A program made the position numbers and the translations under genes. 64,000 nucleotides of DNA from the NCBI GenBank assembly GCA_050633885.1, contig JBOEHK010000001.1, positions 496,001-560,000 of the forward strand, in the 5' to 3' direction. The DNA comes from JAWSVE01 sp050633885 (lineage in GTDB: Bacteria; Pseudomonadota; Gammaproteobacteria; Pseudomonadales; Cellvibrionaceae). Shown in pieces: positions 9,469 to 19,152 of the stretch (its first letter is position 1; each line of letters begins with the position of its first letter). Under the pieces are notes generated by a model that worked only from the letters and a program-made list of their open reading frames with translations, did no database searches and was not told where the DNA came from.

Positions 9469-10104
9469 ATGTGGCGAACTAAATTAAAAGAACTTGTGAC
9501 GCCCGATAAAGCTCTACCAGGAAGAGAAGAGTCTTTAGAGGTACCTAAAATCCATTTCGTGAATGGGAATCCACTAAAGCCGCCATTTCCTGAGCAAATG
9601 GAGCAGATAGTGTTTGGAATGGGATGCTTTTGGGGAGTGGAACGTCGATTCTGGCAGTTGGAAGGCGTTTATAGTACAGCAGTAGGTTATGCCGCAGGTA
9701 TTACACCTAATCCCACCTATGAAGAAGTCTGTACAGGCTACACGGGACACAATGAAGTGGTTTTGGTGGTTTTTGATCCTTCTATTATGACACTGGATAA
9801 ATTGCTTACCATTTTTTGGGAATCTCACGATCCTACTCAAGGGATGAGGCAGGGGAATGATACGGGGACTCAATATCGTTCTGGTATTTATTGCGTGAAC
9901 GAGCTTCAGCAAGCAAAAGCTGTCGAATCTAAACAAGCTTACCAGCAAGCGTTAACTCAAGCGGGCAAAGCAGAAATCACCACAGAAATAGAAGTGCTCT
10001 CTGCTTTTTATTATGCCGAAGAATATCACCAGCAATATTTGGCGAAAAACCCTGATGGTTATTGTGGTTTACGTGGGACGGGCGTTGCATTTGGTTCATG
10101 CTAG
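9469..10104 (+). CDS. msrA: peptide-methionine (S)-S-oxide reductase MsrA
   Basis: Repairs oxidised methionine (S-epimer) using a catalytic cysteine recycled by thioredoxin. It is 211 aa, close to the E. coli enzyme length. The active-site motif GMGCFWGVERRFWQL is at residues 49-63, with further family blocks GVYSTAVGYAAG, NPTYEEVCTGYTGH, ESHDPTQGMRQGNDTGTQYRS and AEEYHQQYLAKNPDGYCG. Resolving cysteines are present near the C-terminus (YCGLRG and the last residue GSC). GGGAG lies 6 nt or so upstream of the ATG. The gene is monocistronic by layout. Confidence 0.97.
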   Translation: MWRTKLKELVTPDKALPGREESLEVPKIHFVNGNPLKPPFPEQMEQIVFGMGCFWGVERRFWQLEGVYSTAVGYAAGITPNPTYEEVCTGYTGHNEVVLVVFDPSIMTLDKLLTIFWESHDPTQGMRQGNDTGTQYRSGIYCVNELQQAKAVESKQAYQQALTQAGKAEITTEIEVLSAFYYAEEYHQQYLAKNPDGYCGLRGTGVAFGSC

Positions 10105-10213
10105 TCGACAGTTCTTTAATAAGAGCCTTTAATTACCATGTTCTTGCGCCCAGCTGTCAGAATCGCTATCGTCGGCTTTTAATTCATTATGCTAATAAGC
10201 TAACGATCAACTA

Positions 10214-11827
10214 GTGCCAAACACATCAACCTTCATATCGTTAACCGATCTTGCTCGGTTAGGCGCTCGCATGAGTGCCGACAGCAATATTTCTCTTCGT
10301 GATCTTCAAGAACGAGATCATCACATTGCTTCTTCTTTGATCGAAGAAGATTCAGGTAATTTTTTAAACGATAGCCGTGTTTCGAAAAAAGCAGGTGTAA
10401 AAAAAACAAATTCAAAAACTAGCGTAATACTATTAAAGCATTGGTTAAGTCAAACTGAGCCTGTTACGCCAAAATATCTATCGTTGCAAAATAAAGAACC
10501 TGCTATCGCTTTATGGATGTTTGTGATTGGATTATTTTGTGGCGTCATCGCATTGTCCGGATTAGTATTTGTCGATGCGAAACAACCTGTTAATGTATTG
10601 CTTTTTTTAACGTTGTTTATTGGTGTTCAGTGGGTGTTTTTAATATTGACTCTACTAGTAGGTACAACAGCAATATTTGGCCTTTCTTCTTTTCACCTAC
10701 CATTCGAAAACTTCAATCCGGCCAAATTACTCTTTGGGCGAGCAATCAAACAATTCTCAAAGACAATCAGTGGAGAAGCGTCCTCATCAGTTTCAGTGCC
10801 TGTCATTGCATGGGAATATTTTTCTGACGCCATTCGATTATCACTGTTACGTTGGGGGCAGTTGTTTGGAATTGCTTTCAATGTTGGTGCGCTGGCCGCT
10901 TTTTTTATTATCTTGGCGTTTACCGATAGAAATTTTGGGTGGAGCTCTACCTTTAATCTTGATGGTGAAAGTTTATTTTTATTTTTTGATGCGATATCGA
11001 CACCTTGGAAAATGTTATTTCCAGCGGCGACAATTACAGAAGATATCGTGATTAATACGCGTTATCAATTTCTACAAACCAGTTTTACCCCTGATGCAAT
11101 AGAAAGTATGCGAGCTTGGTGGCCGTTTTTGTTTGCTGCCATTATTTTTTATGGCCTATTACCTCGTGTCATTTTATGGCTTGTTTTTAAAGTGCAAGCT
11201 GCAAAAAAAATTAGGCAGACATTCTTATCTTACCCTGGGGTGAGATTGGTGTTGGATAGAATGTTGTCGCCGATTGTGACAACCCAATCTGACTCTGCAG
11301 AAAGTAGTGTTGTCGGCGTATCAAAACCATCACAGCAGCCTTCGGTTAGCTTTCAAGAAAAATTCTCTGTTATTAGTTGGGCTGGCGTATTTCCTAGTCA
11401 AAAAGGTTTGCCGGCGGCGGGAGATGCCACAGAGCATTTTCTGTCGCAATGTGGTTTTAAATCTTACGAGGTTTATACAGCTGGATTAAGCTTAGATGAC
11501 GATAAGTTATTATTGAATAATCTAGCGAATAAAAAAGAAAAACATATCGTTATCGCTGTGAAAAGTTGGGAACCTCCGTTAGAAGAATTGAGTGATTTTA
11601 TCGATGAGTTGAGTGGGCTGGAAATACTCTCTTCAGATTCAGTCGTTTATTTATTACTTGTTCCGCTGAAAAATAAAAAAATAACAGAAGGTGAGGAGTC
11701 TGACTGGAGAAAATTTGCATCTGATGTTTCTTCATCGATAAAAAAAATCCGTCTTTGGGTTTTGAAAGGCGATGAAAATAACGATAGACAAGATAAAAAT
11801 AATTTCGATAAAGAGGAAACACTATGA
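10214..11827 (+). CDS. DUF2868-type multispanning membrane protein
   Basis: 537 aa from a GTG start; an in-frame TAA at 10196 limits extension. There are about four or five membrane helices (near residues 96-118, 122-150, 215-240 and 290-320), a large internal loop, and a C-terminal soluble domain of about 170 residues with the stretch KKEKHIVIAVKSWEPPLEEL. This architecture, and the overlap with a DUF3482 GTPase, match the DUF2868/DUF3482 pair known in pseudomonads and relatives, whose function is unknown. The stop overlaps the start of the next gene (ATGA, 11824-11827), implying translational coupling. There is no convincing ribosome site at the GTG; the ATG at 10271 is a possible later start. 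Confidence 0.75.
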   Translation: MPNTSTFISLTDLARLGARMSADSNISLRDLQERDHHIASSLIEEDSGNFLNDSRVSKKAGVKKTNSKTSVILLKHWLSQTEPVTPKYLSLQNKEPAIALWMFVIGLFCGVIALSGLVFVDAKQPVNVLLFLTLFIGVQWVFLILTLLVGTTAIFGLSSFHLPFENFNPAKLLFGRAIKQFSKTISGEASSSVSVPVIAWEYFSDAIRLSLLRWGQLFGIAFNVGALAAFFIILAFTDRNFGWSSTFNLDGESLFLFFDAISTPWKMLFPAATITEDIVINTRYQFLQTSFTPDAIESMRAWWPFLFAAIIFYGLLPRVILWLVFKVQAAKKIRQTFLSYPGVRLVLDRMLSPIVTTQSDSAESSVVGVSKPSQQPSVSFQEKFSVISWAGVFPSQKGLPAAGDATEHFLSQCGFKSYEVYTAGLSLDDDKLLLNNLANKKEKHIVIAVKSWEPPLEELSDFIDELSGLEILSSDSVVYLLLVPLKNKKITEGEESDWRKFASDVSSSIKKIRLWVLKGDENNDRQDKNNFDKEETL

Positions 11828-13218
11828 CTGCTTCCTCTCCACATTTTGCAGTCGTTGGCCATCCCAATAAAGGCAAGTCAAGTATTGTGGCAACACTTGC
11901 TCAAGACGATACAGTTTATATAGAAAGAACCTCGGGCTCGACAAAAGCAGCCAGAAGCTTCCCGATGAAAGTGGATAATGACATCATTTATGAGTTGATT
12001 GATACGCCAGGGTTCCAGCGAGCTCGCGCGACATTGGCTTGGCTAGAACACTATTGCAACGATGTGTCTCAGAGGCAGCAAGCCGTTAAAACATTTGTTG
12101 AGCAACATAAGGATGATCCTCAATTTCTGAATGAGTGTGAATTATTAAAACCGGTTATTGATGGAGCCGGGATTATTTATGTTGTCGATGGATCAAGGCC
12201 TTACGGCTCTGAGTATGAAGCAGAAATGGAAATTCTACGCTGGACAGGTCAACCCAGTTTAGCCGTGATTAATCCCATCGATAATGACGATTATGTTGAG
12301 GAGTGGACGGCGGCACTCGGGCAATATTTTAAAATTGTTCGTGTCTTTAACGCTCATAATGCAGAATTTTCTAAACGGATAAATTTGTTAGAGGTTTTTG
12401 GCCAACTAAATATGGCGTGGCACAAAAACTTGCAACAAGCCGTTCAGTTATTAACAAATGAACGAAAACGCCAACACCGCCAAGCAAGCGATATAATTGC
12501 TTCAATGCTAGTGGATTTATTGCAACATAAAGAAACTCAAATGGTTCCTCAGGGATTGCCGACTGATCCTGTTAAAGGTGTCTTGTTCGAGAAATACAAG
12601 CGTTATCTGCAATCGCATGAGCAACACAGTCGGCGAAAAATTGAAGAAACCTATGCTCATTATCGATTAGCCAGAGAAGAAGACGCGCTTGATGTGATCG
12701 ATTCGGATTTGTTTAATCAAGATAATTGGTATCTTCTGGGCTTGGATCGTAAACAGCTGACCTATGTTGCAGCGGCAGCTGGAGCTTCTGCTGGCGTTAT
12801 GGTTGATGTGGCGACAGGCGGACATTCCTTGTTGTTGGGTTCGTTAATCGGCGGTGTAGCGGGTGCGGCAAGCGCTTGGAAGTTTTCCGATCAGTTAGCG
12901 GAATTTAGCATTCGAGGGATTCCCACGGGTGGAAAGACGCTCAGTTTTGGTCCGGTGACGCATCCCAATTTTCCTTTTGTATTGTTAGGTCGTGCGTTAA
13001 GACATCAACATTTAATTTGTTTGCGAACGCACGCTAATAGAAATACGCTAACAATAGAAGAGAACCAACCACTGACTGAGTTGTCAGTGAAAGACAGAAC
13101 CAGTTTGATGAAAATGTTTAAAGAGATAGCTAAACAGAAAAAAACAATCGAGAATCATCAATTAATTTCTGATCTCATTTGTACTCAGTTGTTACTTCAA
13201 GATCAAATTAATAGTTAA
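11824..13218 (+). CDS. DUF3482-type GTPase partner of the DUF2868 protein
   Basis: 464 aa Era/TrmE-like small-GTPase domain followed by a membrane-interacting C-terminal region. The P-loop GHPNKGKSS is at residues 12-20, the switch II motif DTPGF near 60-64, and VVDGSRPYGSEYEAEME near 120. The usual NKxD guanine-specificity motif is not obvious (VINPIDNDD sits at that place), so nucleotide preference is uncertain. A Gly/Ala-rich hydrophobic stretch near residues 318-355 resembles a hairpin membrane insertion. It is translationally coupled to the upstream membrane protein. The pair probably works as a membrane-anchored GTPase complex, which is inference from the operon. Confidence 0.75.
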   Translation: MTASSPHFAVVGHPNKGKSSIVATLAQDDTVYIERTSGSTKAARSFPMKVDNDIIYELIDTPGFQRARATLAWLEHYCNDVSQRQQAVKTFVEQHKDDPQFLNECELLKPVIDGAGIIYVVDGSRPYGSEYEAEMEILRWTGQPSLAVINPIDNDDYVEEWTAALGQYFKIVRVFNAHNAEFSKRINLLEVFGQLNMAWHKNLQQAVQLLTNERKRQHRQASDIIASMLVDLLQHKETQMVPQGLPTDPVKGVLFEKYKRYLQSHEQHSRRKIEETYAHYRLAREEDALDVIDSDLFNQDNWYLLGLDRKQLTYVAAAAGASAGVMVDVATGGHSLLLGSLIGGVAGAASAWKFSDQLAEFSIRGIPTGGKTLSFGPVTHPNFPFVLLGRALRHQHLICLRTHANRNTLTIEENQPLTELSVKDRTSLMKMFKEIAKQKKTIENHQLISDLICTQLLLQDQINS

Positions 13219-13323
13219 TGCGGAGAGTGGTGCCATTGTTCTGGCCCTCTCTATCTTCAAAATGCAGTTATATGAAAATACGGCTACATGAAAATACAGC
13301 CACATAAAATTCAATGAAATGTT

Positions 13324-14259
13324 GTGAGAAAAACTATGTTTAAAATCATTCGTATCACTCTTGTTGTCGCCGTTATTTGTTTGGTCGGTTGTCGAGGTGT
13401 TGATACTAAAAACCGAAGTGGTGATGATCAAGGTGAATTGACGTTAAGCATTACCGATGCGCCAATTGACGATGCAGATTCGGTGAATATTACGATCACT
13501 GGCTTTAAAGTGAAAGAAGTCGGGAATGATACATTAATTGATATTCAACTCGATAATTCAGAAACGATTGATCTCTTAGATTATCCCGGTTCTGAAAGCG
13601 AAGAAATTTTAGATGAATATTCTTTACCTATCGGGGACTATGAGGCGATCACTCTCGTACTAGATGACTCGCTATCAACTATAAGCATTGACGGTAGTGA
13701 ATATGAATTACCTATTGCTGTAGGCTCAGAGACGGGATTAACTGTCGATGTAAATTTTACTATCGAGGATGATTCTGATTTTGACTTTACATTAGATTTT
13801 GATTTGAGAAAATCAATCGTTGAAACGACAACAGACCCATTACTGCTAACCTTTGAACTACAACCTTCGCTTCGTATTGTGAGAAGCGATAGAGGAGCAC
13901 ACATAGTAGGAACGGTAACGAGTAGCTTAGTGACGCAATCGTCTTGTGATAATAATGGTACGAGCAATACGATCGGTAATGTAATTTATGTGTTTGATGG
14001 CGGCGGTGCGGATATTCAAGATTACCAAGGTAACGATGGAGATCCGATCACATCAGCCATCGTTGAAAAAAATGCTAACGATGGTTACGAATACGCCGTT
14101 GGTTTTCTAGAGCCAGGCACTTATGTATTAGCATTTACCTGTGATGGTACGGTCGATGATTTTAGTCAAGATGATTTCAATAGCATGGTCTTTAGTGAAG
14201 GCGATTATGAAATTAAATTAACTTCTGGCGCATTAGAAACCGTCAATATAGAAGAATGA
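13324..14259 (+). CDS. DUF4382 domain lipoprotein
   Basis: 311 aa with a lipoprotein signal peptide ending in the lipobox LVGC (Cys near residue 23). The mature protein begins with a Ser/Asp-rich linker and then the DUF4382 fold (GELTLSITDAPIDDADSVNI through YEAITLVLDD, residues 38-120). A second beta-rich domain with two Cys residues (SSCDNNG and FTCDGT) follows, resembling a carboxypeptidase-regulatory or transthyretin-like domain. It is strongly acidic. It is probably attached to the outer or inner membrane and faces the periplasm or surface; function is unknown. Its stop overlaps the next start (ATGA), so it heads a three-gene run. GTG 13324 and ATG 13336 are both plausible starts. Confidence 0.78.
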   Translation: MRKTMFKIIRITLVVAVICLVGCRGVDTKNRSGDDQGELTLSITDAPIDDADSVNITITGFKVKEVGNDTLIDIQLDNSETIDLLDYPGSESEEILDEYSLPIGDYEAITLVLDDSLSTISIDGSEYELPIAVGSETGLTVDVNFTIEDDSDFDFTLDFDLRKSIVETTTDPLLLTFELQPSLRIVRSDRGAHIVGTVTSSLVTQSSCDNNGTSNTIGNVIYVFDGGGADIQDYQGNDGDPITSAIVEKNANDGYEYAVGFLEPGTYVLAFTCDGTVDDFSQDDFNSMVFSEGDYEIKLTSGALETVNIEE

Positions 14260-14888
14260 ATAACATGTCTAAAGCAGCTGGGAATATCAATTTAGTTATC
14301 GGTGATGGCTCAACATGGTCTATGCGTGCATGGATGAGCCTTAATTTGGCTGGGATTGATTTCGAAGAAATTGTTATTCCGCTCAGTGGTGATGATTATA
14401 AAGCTGCACTCAGTAAGCATTCAGACACCATGCTGGTTCCTGTTCTTAGAGCAAATAATATAAAAATTCATGATTCGTTAGCCATTGCTGAATTTGCTAA
14501 TGAGTTATCAGATGGTGCTTTGTATCCCAAGGATTTGAATGCTAGATCTGTTTGCAGAAGTTTGTGTGCAGAGCTGCATTCAGGTTTTCCTTTGATTAGA
14601 AATAACTGTCCGTATTATTTAGACGGCAAAAAAACTTATACCTCTACAGTTGAATTAGAAAAAGAAATTAACAGAATAAAAGAAATATGGTCAAAAGCTG
14701 AAGGACAATTTTATTTTGGCGCACCATCACTTGCTGATGTTTTTTATTCTGTGATGGCTCATCGGTTATTTAATTATGATGTTCAGCTGAGTGTGGATGC
14801 GAGACAATATCAAAATAACCTTTTGGAATGGGATTTATTTAAAAGCGTCTTAGAGCAAGCAAAAGCTTGGCAAGGTATGAGTTTTTAA
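14256..14888 (+). CDS. glutathione S-transferase family protein
   Basis: 210 aa with an N-terminal thioredoxin-like domain: LVIGDGSTWSMRAWMSLNLAG, then LVPVLRANNIKIHDSLAIAEF, the cis-Pro and gamma-glutamyl-binding Asp-Ser pair. An all-helical C-terminal domain follows (from about residue 95). It resembles the zeta/YfcF-like cytoplasmic GSTs of proteobacteria. The substrate cannot be told from sequence. It overlaps the DUF4382 gene by 4 nt and is followed within about 25 nt by the GNAT gene. Starts at 14256 and 14265 (two Met codons) are both possible. Confidence 0.82.
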   Translation: MNNMSKAAGNINLVIGDGSTWSMRAWMSLNLAGIDFEEIVIPLSGDDYKAALSKHSDTMLVPVLRANNIKIHDSLAIAEFANELSDGALYPKDLNARSVCRSLCAELHSGFPLIRNNCPYYLDGKKTYTSTVELEKEINRIKEIWSKAEGQFYFGAPSLADVFYSVMAHRLFNYDVQLSVDARQYQNNLLEWDLFKSVLEQAKAWQGMSF

Positions 14889-14911
14889 ACATTGTAACCA
14901 TTAATGTAGAT

Positions 14912-15398
14912 ATGAAATATTCTCTTGCTGAAACTCAACCTAATGAAGGCGATATACTTGCTGAATTACGAGTGGTTGCTATGAAAGAGAGTTTGCAGGC
15001 AATAGGGCGGTTTGATCCTGAGCGAGCTAGAAGTCGTTTTCTAGATAGTTTTTCGCCGGAAAATACATGGAAGATAATGGTTGGTAATGCGACACAGGAT
15101 GACATTCATGAGGGAGAGCTATCTTTTGAAATCTTAGCGGGATTTTTTGTCATTCATCAAACGACTGAAAATGCAGAAAATTATTTACAGCTAGATCACT
15201 TCTACATACATCCCGATTTTCAGAGTAAAAGAATTGGCGGCGAGGTATTAAAATCTCTTCTTGAAAACGCAAAAAAAACTTGGTTTGCCGATACGTTTAG
15301 GTGCGTTTAAAAAGAGTCAATCCAATCAATTTTATAAATCGCATGGCTTTGTGGTTACTCATGAAGATGAGTGGGATATTTATTACAGCTCTCAATAA
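14912..15398 (+). pseudogene. GNAT N-acetyltransferase with a frameshift in a poly-A run
   Basis: Small GNAT-fold acetyltransferase starting at MKYSLAETQPNEG, with the acetyl-CoA region LDHFYIHPDFQSKRIGGEVL visible. The frame stops early at 15310 after an 8-A run (15271-15278). Removing one A continues the protein as KKLGLPIRLGAFKKSQSNQF, then YKSHGFVV..., to a stop at 15398. That is a normal GNAT C-terminus (the GAxxxxxxxFYxxxGF pattern). So the gene carries a +1 shift. It could be a true pseudogene, a phase-variable or slippage site, or a homopolymer sequencing error. It follows the GST gene closely. Confidence 0.75.
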
Positions 15399-15437
15399 AG
15401 CCCAATAGATTTCAATAAAGAATATATTTCAATCGCA

Positions 15438-18371
15438 TTATTGCTTGTCTTGAAAGATACATGACAGTGTGCCGAGGCTACCAATGCGTTTTTTAATCGT
15501 GTATTCAGGAAGTTGAAGTGCGCATTCTGATGTGATTGTCTCAACGGTTAAATTTTTCACGTCACTGCGAATTTCTGCTTGAAATAAGCCGTATTCATCG
15601 GTTGTTGAAATACCAGACACGCCTTTAATTAAAGCATTTTGAATGGGTTTTCCGTTTTGGTCGATTAATTTTCCGAATACGACATTCAGTTCCGCAGCAT
15701 TCCACTCCAATGTCACAACATTTCCTGGGTATAAAGTGACTTCTCGTTCCACCTCTTCGTACTCTACAAATGAAGTCCCGCTTTGTGCGAGTCGGACTTT
15801 ATAGGTAGAGAAAGGACGTAAATTAATGGCTGTTGTTTTATTGGAATGCGCAATACCTCGACGTGAGTCATCGATGATCACATCGAAAGTTGCATCGCTA
15901 ATATCGCCATTAATTTTTACGAGTAGAGCGCTTTGTGATTGATCTTTTCCGCCAAGCTTAATGCTGTTGCGGTTTATCATAAAGCTTGTAAAAGCATTAC
16001 CGTTTATTCTTGTTCCTTTTGCGGAGTTACTTGAGCTGTCGGAAGACGAAAGAGAATAACGTTCTGCTTGCAAGCGCATTCTCCCTGCTTGTGTCGCAAA
16101 ATCAACTTCAGATCCAAAACCTGATTGGCTGTCAATATTTTGTCCTCGTACATCGATACGTAAATCTTTGTCTTCTAAAATATCTCTGTCATGCCAGCTA
16201 AGAATACCGTAAGACTGCAAGCCACTTTCTTTTTCATCTAAAGAGTTTTTTTCTGTAGTGTATTCCGGTCTGAGTTGAGCTGTTATATGTTTTTTGTTGA
16301 AGCGTAATTCCATTGTGAATAATGTCGTGCTCGTACCTTCTTCTCGGCTTGTTTGGATGCCGGTATACAGTTCGCTAAAACCAAAACGTAGACGAGGAAA
16401 GTCGAAACGAGCGGCATAGGTTTCGATGGTGTTATCGAAACGGCGATTGAGTCGTCCGTTGAGTTCCAGTCGACCAAAAGGCAAAAGCGACGTGAAGCTA
16501 ACAGACGCTTGTGTGCTAGGTTCACTCAATAAGTCGTTTTCAAAAATGGTCACCAATGGATTGAAGTTTTCATGCCAAACACGACGATAATTTGCATTGA
16601 AAAATACGCCGGAAAAACGAGTGCGTAAATTGAATCGAATACCGTGACGTTTTTCATTTCCAGCAAATCCGCCGATGCTAAAGTCGTGGTGTTGTCCTAG
16701 ATGAGTGAGTCCAAATTCCAATTCGCTTAAGGACGTGGTGTCACTATTATCTACGAGGACATTATTCACGGCGGTATCTTTTACTGCAGTTGTATGACTG
16801 ATTCCCGCCATAGCACCTATTTGATCTGTAAAGCGGTAATGGTAACCACCTCGGATTATTTTTTTTCCTGTTGTACTTGCAAAGCCAGATGTATCTTCAG
16901 AATTTAAAAATTCACCTGCCTCAATAAAATACAAAGCTTGATCGAGTGGTGGGAGTTGATTTGATTTGATATAGAAACGAGTTTCGTTTGAAACTGAACC
17001 TCCAGCACCAATAATTTTTATTTGTACGTCGTAAGCGCCGCCGGGCAATTGACGAGTATCAAGTATTTGATTCCCCGCATCATAAAAGCGGGAGCTAATG
17101 AGGCGATCATCTTTAAAAATTAACACTTCGCTTCGGCTGGTTAAGAAAATTTGTAACTCATTGCCAGAAGTTTGCCTTAAGTCATCACGCGTATCTAACG
17201 AGCTGGCAAAGCGTAATCCGCGAATGGGATTGTCACCCATAAATTGAAAACTATCGCTATGACTTCGAAAATAACCGACTTGATATTCTAATCCCTGCCA
17301 ATCTCGGCGAAAGACAGCTGTATCGATATTGTTTTCCGTTTTATCAACGCCATTATCCCTCAAGTTGGTTAACAGCTGGAAGCGGTTTTCTTTAAAAGCC
17401 AATGTCGAATGACTATTGATTGAATAGCTATTGCTGTCTGATTGAATGTTACTGTCGGAAGTATTGGAATTGGCGCCAGTAGATGATGTTAACGTTGAGT
17501 CAGTCGTGCGTGTTGAAGTTGATCCTGCATAGGCAGCACTTAAATTTTGCAATAGTGACCAATCGCCATCGGACGCGGGAATATATTTTCTATGTCCAGC
17601 TGTTCGTACTGATAAGTAATTACTATTAATAAATAAGTCAACGCGAAATGAATTTTCGTTAAAAATAACGCCAGCAACCGCTGGAGAAAGGTCTCCACAG
17701 TTATCTTGTCCTTTGTAGAAGCAAGCCAGTTCTATATGAGTCGGTAAAGGGTTTTCTAAAATATTTTGAATCGAGTCGATATCGAGAATTGATGGTATTT
17801 TTCCAATGATAACGTTTGAGTTTGAGAGTGTTATTTCATCCGCTGTGAAAGTAGCAAGCTGAGAAATTAAATATTCATCACCAAAATAGATGTCGACAAT
17901 GGTTGTTTGTGGTTCAGATAAGTTTTCAAATCCGGGAGGTGGCTTAATTTTTTTCTTTGCCGTTTCTTTTTTTGCCGTTTTTTTCTCTTTCTTTTTGTTG
18001 TTCGTTTCTGTCAAAAAGTCTTCTTTATTGTTTTGTGTGGAATCTAGTGTCGGTTTTGGTATTTCGTTGTTAGAAAAATCTGGAGTGTCGAGATGTATTG
18101 GGCTTGTTACGTCAGGAACATCGATAGAGATTGGATCTTCTTCGATAACAGGTTCTGGTTTTGGAAAAGATAAATCAATAACTGGTGGTTCAATTTTAAA
18201 TTCTAAGGTATCTTGAGCGCCTAAAGGTAAACTAATCAATAAATATGATAAGCAACAGGGAGCCAGTAGTCGTTTATCGTTAAGACGTATAGCTGAAAAC
18301 GCGAAGATATCTTTAACAAAAGATATTCGCGTTGCACAGTGGTTTAAGAGTGATTGAAAGCGTTTAAGCAT
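15438..18371 (-). CDS. outer-membrane usher of an alternative (TcfC/CS1/Ecp-like) chaperone-usher pilus
   Basis: 977 aa usher that would form the outer-membrane secretion and assembly pore for pilus subunits. It has a signal-like N-terminus and a Pro/Lys-rich linker (near 80-150, KKKEKKTAKKETAKKK). An N-terminal binding domain has paired Cys (LACFYKGQDNCG), and a long beta-barrel follows. Barrel motifs include GDNPIRGLRFASS, RSEVLIFKDDRLISSRFYDAG and QLPGGAYDVQIKIIGAGGSV, the last being the E-set-like block of TcfC-type ushers. C-terminal domains include LYPGNVVTLEWNA and GISTTDEYGLFQAEI, a plug/carboxypeptidase-regulatory-like domain. It is the last gene of a minus-strand operon after pilin and chaperone. 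Confidence 0.85.
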   Translation of the reverse strand: MLKRFQSLLNHCATRISFVKDIFAFSAIRLNDKRLLAPCCLSYLLISLPLGAQDTLEFKIEPPVIDLSFPKPEPVIEEDPISIDVPDVTSPIHLDTPDFSNNEIPKPTLDSTQNNKEDFLTETNNKKKEKKTAKKETAKKKIKPPPGFENLSEPQTTIVDIYFGDEYLISQLATFTADEITLSNSNVIIGKIPSILDIDSIQNILENPLPTHIELACFYKGQDNCGDLSPAVAGVIFNENSFRVDLFINSNYLSVRTAGHRKYIPASDGDWSLLQNLSAAYAGSTSTRTTDSTLTSSTGANSNTSDSNIQSDSNSYSINSHSTLAFKENRFQLLTNLRDNGVDKTENNIDTAVFRRDWQGLEYQVGYFRSHSDSFQFMGDNPIRGLRFASSLDTRDDLRQTSGNELQIFLTSRSEVLIFKDDRLISSRFYDAGNQILDTRQLPGGAYDVQIKIIGAGGSVSNETRFYIKSNQLPPLDQALYFIEAGEFLNSEDTSGFASTTGKKIIRGGYHYRFTDQIGAMAGISHTTAVKDTAVNNVLVDNSDTTSLSELEFGLTHLGQHHDFSIGGFAGNEKRHGIRFNLRTRFSGVFFNANYRRVWHENFNPLVTIFENDLLSEPSTQASVSFTSLLPFGRLELNGRLNRRFDNTIETYAARFDFPRLRFGFSELYTGIQTSREEGTSTTLFTMELRFNKKHITAQLRPEYTTEKNSLDEKESGLQSYGILSWHDRDILEDKDLRIDVRGQNIDSQSGFGSEVDFATQAGRMRLQAERYSLSSSDSSSNSAKGTRINGNAFTSFMINRNSIKLGGKDQSQSALLVKINGDISDATFDVIIDDSRRGIAHSNKTTAINLRPFSTYKVRLAQSGTSFVEYEEVEREVTLYPGNVVTLEWNAAELNVVFGKLIDQNGKPIQNALIKGVSGISTTDEYGLFQAEIRSDVKNLTVETITSECALQLPEYTIKKRIGSLGTLSCIFQDKQ

Positions 18372-18381
18372 TATCCATTAT

Positions 18382-19104
18382 CTACTGAGTCGTAATTTCA
18401 CGGATACCGTTAAAGCTTGTGAGTTTAAATGTAGCTGGTGCATCTTTTTCTAAATCAATGCTCCATGTATTACCGGGGTAAACACGATGCGCAGCGATAT
18501 CAAAGCAATTATTCCCTTCATTGTTACATTGCTTTCCATCATTCAATAACACATTCGTATTGCCATTGTTTTCAATGGTCAGTTTTTTCCCATTTCTTAC
18601 GATATTCAACGTTTCTTTTGGTTCAGCTGGATCAATGATGATCAGCAGTTGATAAGCGACGACAACGCGAACAACAGAACCATTGTCTTCTTCCAGTGGT
18701 GCAAGTACGGGCGTCACGTTAATTCGATAAATTCTTTCGTCACTACTACCGGGATCTAAATTAACAATGCGAACCAGTTTTTGACTGTTGGCAGGGATCA
18801 TTAATTTACTTGGGCTAACAATTAATTTTAATTGATCAGGGTCGGTGATTTTAACGCGTTCTTCTTTATCGCTGCCTGGATTGCGAACTTCAAATACTTC
18901 GATTTGAACATAGCCAACATCGCTTCCGTTGTTGATGACTTTTATATCTTCACGAGGCGTTTGATCAGCACTCATCCTCACGATGGCTCTATCGACAAAA
19001 ATATCTGCTACAGAGCTAAGGGGTAATCCGATGAGTAAAACAATTAAAGAATTTTTTGTAAGCGTTTTAATGCAAGTAAAAATAAAATGGGTTAAATTTT
19101 TCAT
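18382..19104 (-). CDS. periplasmic pilus chaperone (PapD-like, alternative family)
   Basis: About 240 aa. A signal peptide (MKNLTHFIF..., cleaved near SSVADIFVDRA) is followed by two immunoglobulin-like domains. The edge-strand region SPSKLMIPANSQKLVRIVNL and YRINVTPVLAPLEE follow the PapD-type pattern, with alternating hydrophobic residues for donor-strand complementation and a conserved Arg. I prefer the ATG at 19104 over the longer frame from 19143 because AAAGG lies 7 nt upstream and the signal peptide starts cleanly. It would hold pilin subunits in the periplasm and deliver them to the usher encoded 10 nt downstream. Confidence 0.85.
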   Translation of the reverse strand: MKNLTHFIFTCIKTLTKNSLIVLLIGLPLSSVADIFVDRAIVRMSADQTPREDIKVINNGSDVGYVQIEVFEVRNPGSDKEERVKITDPDQLKLIVSPSKLMIPANSQKLVRIVNLDPGSSDERIYRINVTPVLAPLEEDNGSVVRVVVAYQLLIIIDPAEPKETLNIVRNGKKLTIENNGNTNVLLNDGKQCNNEGNNCFDIAAHRVYPGNTWSIDLEKDAPATFKLTSFNGIREITTQ

Positions 19105-19152
19105 GGTAAACCTTTTACAAATATCAAACATGATAGAAAACAAAAAAGTGAA

